Assembly: GCA_009760855.2 (NCBI GenBank)
Contig: WPIO01000007.1
Coordinates: 290,001 to 354,000 of the forward strand
Source: Cristatella mucedo
Taxonomy: Eukaryota; Bryozoa; Phylactolaemata; Cristatellidae
Length of the DNA stretch: 64,000 nt
Reading direction: 5' to 3'
A program made the translations under genes and the position numbers. The notes beneath the pieces were generated by a model. That model searched no databases. It was not told where the DNA came from and was given only the letters and a program-made list of their open reading frames with translations. Below, piece after piece: positions 54,340-64,000 of this stretch. The number at the start of each line of letters is the position of its first letter. Position 1 is the stretch's first letter.

Positions 54340-56040
54340 TCCGTAATTTACACTTGTATAGCGCTCTCAGAGAACTTAATTTCTTTGTAGTCACTTTGCA
54401 TACGCTGTAAAGCAAGCATGACGATATGGTTAGTGGTTATGTGCACGGTGTCAGCATACATAATGTGGTTAGTGGGAACACAGTGTCAGTACGCAAAGCA
54501 CGAAAAAGACACCACAGATATTATAACTAAAAATACAGTCCCAGCAAATATTGGGACGAAAAGCTGTATCGCTAGCTTCTTTTTACGTGTGGTCAGGTCA
54601 GGGGATGTCGTGACGTCAGTCGGGAGTGAGTTTCGGGCTTTGGGAGCATACGAACTAAAGACGCGGTCTTCAAAGAATTTGAGGTTGGTTCGGAACACAG
54701 CTAAGAGGCTTGAGTCAGAAGAGCGGGTGATATGATAAAATGCCTGACCTGATTGTGAAGTAGCTTGATAGTTGGGCTGGAGCCAGAGAATGTAGGGCCC
54801 TAAAAGTCACTAACAAAATCGTGAAACAGATACGCTGCTTGATTGAGAGACAGTGCAGGCCGGCTAGAAGTGGTAAAGTCTGGAAACTGCAACACTCATG
54901 GCTAACAAGCCTAGCCGGGTGAGCTTTGCACCGTAAGTGTCAGAGAGAAAGGTCAGATCACCAGCAAATAGTCTGTTAAAGAAGACGCAAAGTCAACAAT
55001 GCATGGACCGACTTGGATGCGGTATCCCTGTCAAAGCCACCCCAAATTTTTTCCAAAAGTTTACGTGGTCGGCTAGGGAAAGGTCGACTTTGGTACAGAT
55101 GTCAAGTAGATTTTTCGTAGATGCTATGCTAGATATAATCGCAGAGCCCATTTTGAGATTCAGATTTGCCAATATCCAAGTCTCACTAGTTTTTGGCATA
55201 ACTGGCCGTTCAATTTAAGGGGGAAAGTTCAACGGGTTGGGAGTTTATTTCCATGCAAATGCGAATTTCAGCAATACATGCAACAAGGGACATGGGCGAG
55301 TTTAACGTGCTGGTATCATGGAGGGATCAAAGCACATGTACAGCTAAGTGACATCTGCATAGACATGAAAGAGCGGATTGTGCTCGGCGATGAAATTGGC
55401 ACGATTAAAAGATGATCCGTATCCAGAAGGAGAGTATGCACTGTGAAAAAAATGGACGAAGCACCGATCCCTGGGGTACCTCGAAGTGTGTAGGTTTCTT
55501 GAATGTGTGCAGTTGACATCAATGCTCTGGAGTCTCCCATTGAGATTTGATCTAGACAATAATAATACTAATAATAATAAATTTGATATAGCACCCTCAG
55601 AGAACTCAATTCTTTCTAGGCACTTTAAATTTGCTGCAATGGAATCACAATCAAAACGATAGCAGTGCAATGCCAGTGATGCCCAGGCGAAATGAGAGGC
55701 GCTCAAGAAGAACATGGTGATCAATATTATCAAACGCTGCCGGCTGTTTCAAACCCGACCGAAGGATCCAGAAAAAAATATGAGAGACTCTAAATAATAA
55801 AAATAATATAATAATAATGCATTTGATATAACGCCCTCAGAGAAATCAATCTTTTTCTAGGCACCTTACATTTGCTACAAGTCTGCGTTCCTGTGACAAT
55901 CACGAAACACTCGCTGAAATACCGACTCTGTTCAGCGGTAAGTTTAAAATCAAACTGGAACTTACTGGCGAGGTTGAAAGTTTTATATAAGATCAGTCCG
56001 TATCCTTAGCATATAGAAGGCTTTGACAGCGAAGGAGGGT
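54340..56040 (-). mobile_element. Old LINE-A copy carrying two younger LINE-A tails
   Basis: The tail at about 54345-54400 is followed by 3' UTR and reverse-transcriptase coding remnants, including a frame with RTNLKFFEDRVFSSYAPKAR. Two separate LINE-A tails with their own AATAAT ends interrupt it, at about 55556-55670 and 55790-55882. After each one the older element resumes (GTGCAATGCCAGTGATGCCC, then CTGCGTTCCTG). Heavily mutated. Confidence 0.82.
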
Positions 56041-56383
56041 TACCGGCGTCTACTAGCAGCCACGGTGTAGAACTACTCTAGTTCGTCTCAAAGTCTAGAG
56101 CTCAACTGGGTACGGCACAACTGACTATCTACTACATGGCTTTGCTCTTATGCTGCCTAACCATGCATTTTCACACTAATAGTTCTAAGCCGTTACAATT
56201 CATTGACCTCGAATAATAAATATCGAGGATGTCGTAATCTGGCTGATTAAGCAGGCTGCCGTTTCACTTGCTCTTCGACCGTACTGTCAGCCTGCTGGAC
56301 GACGGGGTGCGTCTCTTGAAGACGAAATTGCCTGCGAGTACCTATCCGAAAAGGTTCTTCTATAGCTATGTACAGGCAAATAA

Positions 56384-56520
56384 TAATAATAATACTATAT
56401 CTGTATAGCACCCTCACAAAACTTAATCTTTTTCTATGCACTTTACATATGCTGTAAAGGAAGCATGGCCGAATAGTGAGTGGTTACGTGCTCAATGTCA
56501 ACAAGCGTAACATATAAGTA
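56384..56520 (-). mobile_element. LINE-A tail fragment
   Basis: AATAATAATAATACT tail, GCACCCTCACAAAACTTAATC block and the start of the 3' UTR. 5'-truncated after about 135 bases. Confidence 0.75.
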
Positions 56521-57284
56521 CGGTCAATTAGGCCGTTGTTCGGCCAGTCTTTACTTTACTGGACATTAGTGGCCATACACTCCACGGATAGCTGCCCAGC
56601 GTACGACACCGGCCTGCTGGCAGCTGTGCTGCACCTGCTAAGCCATGATCTGACAGGAAAGAACCAGCGCTTTGGCCAACGTCGTCCAGCCTAGGAAGAT
56701 TTATGTCATTAGTCATCGCAGGTAAAGGGCGATGGTTTTTCGGGAGATCGAACTGACCTATTCACCGAGATAATAAATCTAATTTTTAAAATTGATGGCT
56801 AACATTTCCTAATATTCAGCCAATGTGTGGCTCATCGTAATTTGGCTTGACCTTCAGATGGGTATAGTGCTAGTAGTAATCGAGTTTTGAGGTTCGATGC
56901 CACCGTTGGCCCAGATTCAACAATTAAGCTCTGTCTGAGCACTCAACGTTTCAAGGTGGCCCCCCAATAAAGTGCTTTTTTTTCCGATAGTCTCGGTGCA
57001 TCTAGTTTAGTCTGACTAGGTTGTAAGCTGCTCTTTAATGAGCAGCTAGCAATTGGTAAGTTTTCTTCTGAACTCCGTACTTCAGGAAATTCTCAACGGT
57101 CGGCTGTGCACCTGTAGACGTAGAGCTGCTATATCAACGCTACCGAAGCCATCCTCTGGACAACCGATCTTGTGAGCGAGCTGATGCTTGCCAATAATAA
57201 AGTATAACATTCGGCGTGTTAGTTAGGTAGCTTTTTAGCTCAACTGCAGCCTCGCACGCTTGACCCCTAATTAAAAGCGGATAT
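56521..57284. other. Unassigned stretch
   Basis: No coding or repeat signature recognised. Confidence 0.4.
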
Positions 57285-57352
57285 ACATCTAAAGTGCCCA
57301 GAAAGAGATTGAGTTCTCTGAGGGTGCTTTATAAAATTTATTATTATTTTGT
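57285..57352 (+). mobile_element. LINE-A tail fragment
   Basis: AAAGTGCCCAGAAAGAGATT, GAGTTCTCTGAGGGTGCTTT and a terminal ATTTATTATTATTTT. Only the final 70 bases were copied. Confidence 0.78.
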
Positions 57353-58007
57353 ATTAAGTGTCGGATCACTTGCGATGATTCGTGTGCTGGTCAAGTTAAC
57401 ACAAGAGCGTATTCAATGTTCTTACCTTCCCAGTATCTGCACTAGCGGGTGGGTTAGTTCCGCGGACTGAGAGTGACCGATCGAGGTTGCAAGACCATGA
57501 AGACTTCTTCAAGTCGTATATGCCTGCTCACTTGCCACATGCTTAGGTCGGTTTCTACCATGCTCTCCTTGTCCTGCTCCGCAGCTAAGATCCGTCTTCT
57601 TGATCGCTTCAGCAGGTTTTCTGCGGGGCAAACTAATTCATCTCACTCTTCAGTTTACGTTGCTCTTTATCTTCTAAAGGGTCGGACGGTCAGTGAGCTC
57701 ATGCATAATAAGACGAAGCTCGAGCGAGAAGAAGCTAACGAGAACTTCAAAATTAAAAAAGCACTGCGCATAACCAAAAGAAGAGAACAGATTTCAATTC
57801 GCACGTAGCCTTACATTGGCCGACATGATCAAGATCTAGATCCATGCAAAATCTGGCGATACTAGGCACTTATCCAGCCAACAATTGCCGTCCCACACCC
57901 CGTTTTAGCCTGGGAGGGGTGGGGATAAGATGCTTGCATCGCATGAGCTCCGAGTCCTGTAGCAGAAAATATTGTACTGTATTGCCTTATTCAAGGCTCT
58001 GCAGCTG

Positions 58008-58008
<1 letters not shown>
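57353..58008. other. Unassigned stretch with one 111-codon frame
   Basis: The plus frame 57473-57808 ends in a Lys/Glu-rich segment (KLEREEANENFKIKKAL). No homology recognised, and it is short enough to be chance. Confidence 0.35.
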
Positions 58009-58215
<207 letters not shown>

Positions 58216-58979
58216 TAAAAAGAAAAATGAGGCTGCTGGCTTAGCCCCATTGACTGTACTTCAAGTTTATCAATCGCTTGATTGCCTGCAGAGAAGTCGT
58301 ACTTCCCACTTCCACTGCAGTTACGTTTTGCACGTATCGCACGTAGCTGCCGGCTGTGCTCCCGAATCTTTGGCTCACGACCACGCTTTAGCCAGTGCAT
58401 ATATCAATGAAGCACAGAGGCCAAGCGGGTGAGTGATTCACTCTGTGAAAAAATCTTAGCCCGAGCTAGTAAGTGCTATAACCTAATTGACAACGCCTCA
58501 GAAGTACAGAAATTGGCTATTATTCTTCGAAAACTTCTATCGCGTGATCAGGGCAGCGATTAACTTGAAATTGACATATTTTCGATGGGAAAGAAAGAAC
58601 TGTCGTATCTTGTGGAGCACTTTTGGTCAGGAAGAACAGCAAAGAATCACAATTAAACGTATTTACTCTGAAGTCATACACAAATGACTTCTAAGATTCT
58701 AAAAGGGATAGACGTTCCAGATTAGCGATTATAATACAAATCTCTTTCTCAAAGAAGCACCAAACAAAGTTCCTATGATGTTTTCATTATAGTAACCTCG
58801 GTAATGACGTTCCAAGCCCAGTATATCCAGATGAAAGATTTCCAAATTGACCTACTACTTTCACATACCATCAAACAGGTTTTACTTCTATGGCCTAGAT
58901 GTACGAAGCTCAGAACTCGAGTTGGTAGGACCACGCCTCTTAGAAGATCGTTGGGGTTCTTCCTTATGGGAAAGTAAAA

Positions 58980-59075
58980 ACAATAATAATAATAATAATG
59001 CACTTGATAAAGCGCCCTCAGGGAACTCAATCTCTCTCTAGGTGCTTTAAATTTGCTGCAAAGCTTTCTCTCCTC
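58980..59075 (-). mobile_element. LINE-A tail fragment
   Basis: AATAATAATAATAATAATG tail and the conserved GCGCCCTCAGGGAACTCAAT and CTAGGTGCTTTAAATTTGCT words. Looks recent; 5' end at about 59075. Confidence 0.8.
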
Positions 59076-60892
59076 AGCCGCACCAGTGGAATCTCGATGG
59101 AATCTTGGATCTTGGAATCTGGAATCTTGATCTACCATCTCGCTTCCTCGCTGCCTGACTTGCAGCTTTTTCCTGAATATGGCCGATCCGTATCCACTGG
59201 GCTTGGGGAAGGAGCACTAAGGGCAGCGTTGTACTAGGGTGATGGATGAAGACTGTGTCGATGCATGATGCTAGGGTCCTTCTTGCTAGCTCGACGCTTG
59301 GAAGGCTCATCATAGAGAAGTTTGGAGTGGTTAGTCGGTCCTCGCCATATTCTTGTGCTTGCACACTTTATGGCTGCATTTTCCCGACGGGTTAGACCCC
59401 ACGCGTGATTTGTGTCACCCGACGTTAACGGCGAAGCTAGCTATGGCAAAAAAGCCTATGGGACGTGTCTCACAGCGAACTGCCGCTCGGACGAGCTGTA
59501 GGTGCTCGGGCGGTCGACGAAGAACGAAGCCCCCTCCCCCCCCCCCCGCAAGTGGGTTGTGGTAATGGTGACGACGGCTGTGTCGTAACATACGCAGGCA
59601 AGCTCGAGGGAGCGAGCGGAGAAAAGAGAAGATTGAGAGCGAGGGAGAGTGGATAGCGTGCGTACAGGCTGACTGAGAGGCAGAAAATCTCACGCTGCAG
59701 GACTAGCGGGTCACTCGACCACAGCTGACCGGTTGCAATTAAATCCAGCTTAGTCAGCCGATACCGTCCAACTGCAGCGCTTAAGGAGGTGGTACTCAGC
59801 TCGCCCGTTGGCCGGGCGGAGTGGTGCGAGTCCTGCTGGGGCGGAACGACATCGTGGGCGTGGCCACGCCCACAGAGCCACCGTGTCGTACGCACACTCA
59901 GGCACGCGCGCAGGCATCCCGGATTCACGAAAGTAACTTAATCTAACGGTTAATGGGATAAATGCTCAAGGCAGCTGGTAGCAGATCGATTTCTCTTAAC
60001 GACCTTGACCACGCTGGCTCCGGTTATAGCTGCCCGAGCCCGGTGGCACAGCAGAGAGGACCGGCTAAAACGAGGACCGGCTGTCGCTGGTCTTAGCGCT
60101 CTGACGTGGAGTGGTAGGTCTCTGCAATAGGTTCATGCACAGTGAGAATAGCAAGCTTTTCGCTCCCGTTGTAGGCGCCCAGGTGGACATTTCCTCCATG
60201 CACCTCCTCTCAGCTGAATAGACAGCCCTCCCCCGGTAGGTACCAACCGGCGCTTTATCTGTGCCTGCCGCCTGCCATCAGCTGTGGCGGCACCAAGGGG
60301 CAGTGGGTCTTTGCCTCCTCCTCCTATAGCGGTCGGCGACTTGGGGCAATCGCCCCCTATTCCCACGGTCGCTCCCCTGCCGACCATCGCAGACGCAATT
60401 GTGCCTCAATTCCACGCGCTGAGCTACCGCCGAGTTCGTGTCAATAAACGCAATGAATTTTCGCTATAATTTTGTATTACTTGCTAGTGTATTACTCTCT
60501 CTTTGAAAAATCTATCTTGAGGGCCTTGCGCCCTAGATGAAAATCCTGGCTGCGCCTCTGCCGATCAATCTATTGTAACATTAGGAAGGTAGTAATCGTA
60601 GTCAGGGGACAGAGAGGCAATTGCCCTTCCCATGGACAGAAGAGAGTACCTACATTTCACCAGGCCCAACGGGGAAGGAGCAATGTATCTTGCCCCAACT
60701 TGACAACCCTGACCTTGCCCCCAACCCGAAAATCTTGGCTCAGCCCCTGACCGTAAGAGCAGTCGAAGCAGGCCGGTGCACAAACTTTTCCAGCTAGAAT
60801 CCTAGCTATGCGGCATTGAACTTACAAGAGCCCACTCCGGAGCTCTCAGGACACTTTGAACTTGACAGTCGTGTAAAGTTTCACGTTGCTAA
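59076..60892. other. Unassigned, partly GC-rich stretch
   Basis: Includes a C-rich run at 59530-59547 and GC-rich DNA at 59.4-59.9 kb and 60.1-60.4 kb. Overlapping frames on both strands are typical of GC-rich non-coding DNA. No motif recognised. Confidence 0.4.
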
Positions 60893-61098
60893 TGCGTGCT
60901 GACACTGCATGCTGCCACTAACCACACTTGCATGCTGACCTGTCACTCCTAACCATGCTATTCATGTTGTTTATCAAGCATTATACAACTCACCATTCCG
61001 ATCGCGTTTCCCTTTGCAGAAAATGTAAAGCGCCTAGAAAAAGATTGAGTTCTCTGAGGGCGCTTTATCGAGTGTATTGTTATCATTATTATTGTTGC
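60893..61098 (+). mobile_element. LINE-A 3' UTR fragment
   Basis: The 3' UTR words GTGCTGACACTGCATGCTGC and ATTCATGTTGTTTATCAAGC, then the terminal hairpin block and a mixed ATT tail. Inserted at the left edge of a GC-rich island. Confidence 0.82.
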
Positions 61099-62315
<1,217 letters not shown>

Positions 62316-62737
62316 AACAGAGCGGTACTACCGGGTAAGCACCTAGCAGCGCCGGTTCAGGCTCCCAGCGGCTCCGCAGAGGTACCCTTACTAACGCTGC
62401 CCTAAAGAAAACCCGTCACGAAAACCCCGGGAAACGTTCCTACTTCGCCCTCTAACTCGGGGCGGGAGCAAACAGTCGCGTTCGCGTATACGACCGTGTC
62501 CGTCGTGCACCGTCCGCCTCTCGAGCCAGCCTTCTGCCGCACACACGTGACTCCGGAACTCCTGCCCCGTCGTCGAAAGGTGGTGATGGCGCCTGCTCCG
62601 CTCCCTGCGTTGAGGCGACTCAACCCGGTAGGTCGGTGACTGGCCGACTTGCTGTTTGGCTGCGCTGACGCTCCGCGAGTCTTTCTGGCCTTGACCCTTG
62701 GCTGATACAGCGCTTCGGCGCACGCGGACGCTTCGCC

Positions 62738-63018
62738 TTAATAATAATAATAATAATAATAATGTACTTGATAAAGCACCCTCAGAGAACTTAATCTCTT
62801 TCTAGGTGCTTTACATTTGCTGCAAAGGGAAATGCAATTGAATGGTAAGTAAAATCATGCTTGAAAAACAAACAAAATGCATAACATGGTTAGGGGTGAC
62901 ATGCACAGGGTCGGCAAGCAAATGTGGTTAGTGGCAGCATGCACAGTGTCAGCACGCATAAGCACGTGAAGGGCGAATCACAGGGACCCACTAAATGCTG
63001 TCCTAAATAGGTGTGTGC
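62738..63018 (-). mobile_element. LINE-A 3' UTR fragment, well preserved
   Basis: A long AATAAT tail (62739-62764), then almost consensus 3' UTR up to ACCCACTAAATGCTGTCCTA, the C-terminal coding end, where it is truncated. Similarity to the copy at 9881-11823 is high, suggesting recent insertion. Confidence 0.85.
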
Positions 63019-63381
63019 CTTCCGCTGACGCCGATCCTCCTGACTCTCCATAGGCTCCGAAAACCAGACGTCGATTGAATCTCCCGCTAGCGAGGCTTCG
63101 CCTCCTTAAATAGTTAGGGCCATCCGCCCCCTCCCGTACCTACCAGAAAAACCTCAACTGCTCGTGCAGGCAATCTGGGCTTATCGCGAAGCCATAAATT
63201 AGCCTGCAATAACCCAAAGCTGTAAACCTGACTAGCCGTTTACCTGCAAAGTCGTAACATCCTAAAGCTACCGAAGCGCTTCTAAGCCATAAATTGTAGA
63301 CCATAAACGTGATTAATCGCTTACATGTACAGCTCCAAATTCAAACCATAAACTATAAATCTCAACCTAAGGCGTAAACAT

Positions 63382-63470
63382 TTCCTTTGTAGCTAATGTG
63401 AAGTGCCCGGAGAGGGACTGGGTTCTCTGATGGCGCTGTATCAAAATACATTATTATTATTGTATTGTTA
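63382..63470 (+). mobile_element. LINE-A tail fragment inside long-TIR transposon DNA
   Basis: CTAATGTGAAGTGCCCGGAG, GGGTTCTCTGATGGCGCTGT and an ATT-rich tail. It appears inserted in the interior of the transposon copy ending at 63727. Confidence 0.7.
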
Positions 63471-63613
63471 TTATGCCAAATCGATTACCTGCAATCAAGA
63501 CCGAAAGCTGTGACTCGTCTAAAAAACCTTCCCCGCACTAGCCCTAAAACGTACGGCCATTAAATACTAAACCCAAAATTCCAAACGCTGAGCTATAAGG
63601 AAAACTAAAAACG

Positions 63614-63727
63614 TGTTTATTTAACGTAAACACAAACATGAGCAGGCGACCGTGTTGAAAGCCTGCTACGAGCACGGTGCCCGTAGGAGATCTGACGTTG
63701 CTTCAAGAACAAACGACGCCGCAGTAG
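63614..63727. mobile_element. Second copy (one end) of the long-TIR transposon
   Basis: This stretch matches the right arm of the element at 39917-40321, sharing the order of the CCTGCTA and CGGGCAC-type words and a terminal segment with GTTCTT/GTTTGT. The interior, with CTAAA-rich words, probably extends left to about 63100 and carries a LINE-A tail at 63382-63470. The left end was not found. Confidence 0.55.
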
Positions 63728-64000
63728 CCGATCCTCTACGCCAGCTCTCCTCGACGGAAAACGAGGCTGGCTGAGAGGTAGCAGCGGCCACGCCTTTTCC
63801 GCACGTCCACCAGGAAGTGCGGTCAGAGGGCGCTCAGCGACCGGAACAGAGGCAGCTGCGGTGCATACACGCCACCCATCTGGAGCTCGGGCCCGGTCGT
63901 CGAACGAGATTCGGCCGCAGTCGCTCGGCGGCTCTCGTGCAGGCCGCCTCGCTAAGCGACGGGGCGAGAGATCGGCTCGCCGCGAGTGGTCGGTCGCCCG

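Overview
This is animal nuclear DNA. It contains one intron-rich protein-coding gene that I recognise with confidence, set in sequence dominated by transposable-element remains, microsatellites and GC-rich patches. There are no operons or prokaryotic signals. Intron lengths from 67 bp to nearly 10 kb, consensus GT-AG splice sites, CR1/Jockey-type LINEs with ATT-rich tails, tRNA-derived SINEs and a Tc1 transposon all indicate a repeat-rich metazoan genome. The divergence of the one clear gene suggests an invertebrate, possibly a lophotrochozoan or flatworm, but the species cannot be named from this window.

The gene is a minus-strand IGF2BP/IMP/VICKZ family RNA-binding protein (two RRMs followed by four KH domains), running from an ATG at 39298 to a stop at 15282. 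I placed twelve coding exons by hand from domain homology, splice consensus and reading phase. They give about 680 codons. The exon or exons joining RRM2 to KH1, inside the 9.7-kb interval 33279-23547, could not be assigned. The 5' exons lie in a CpG-rich island (about 38.3-39.4 kb). The 3' UTR probably continues to an AATAAA signal at 14442-14437.

Layout: 1-1690 nothing recognised; 1.7-5.6 kb LINE-A copies and a SINE; 5.7-7.4 kb relics, perhaps of an R2-like element; 7.7-12.4 kb LINE-B and a nested pair of LINE-A copies with a visible target-site duplication; 12.88-13.97 kb a degenerate ~165-bp satellite array; 14.4-39.4 kb the IMP gene, with LINE, SINE and Tc1 copies in its introns; 39.9-40.3 kb a short transposon with long terminal inverted repeats; 40.8-57.3 kb a patchwork of LINE-A, LINE-B and SINE copies, including several nested insertions, with GA microsatellites; 46.7-47.7 kb a GC-rich patch with a short coding-like frame cut off by a LINE; 58-64 kb TA/TG/AT microsatellites, GC-rich islands and further LINE-A tails.

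The repeats fall into a few families. LINE-A has a CR1-like reverse transcriptase and a 3' hairpin-like tail ending in (ATT)n. LINE-B is a related LINE whose tail ends in ATTAC repeats. SINE-A has a tRNA-like head fused to a LINE-A-like tail, so it is probably mobilised by LINE-A. SINE-B is a second tRNA-like family with an unrelated tail. All visible element ORFs are truncated or frameshifted. No previously unknown multi-gene system is evident. The most useful results are the exon structure of IMP and the nested repeat history.
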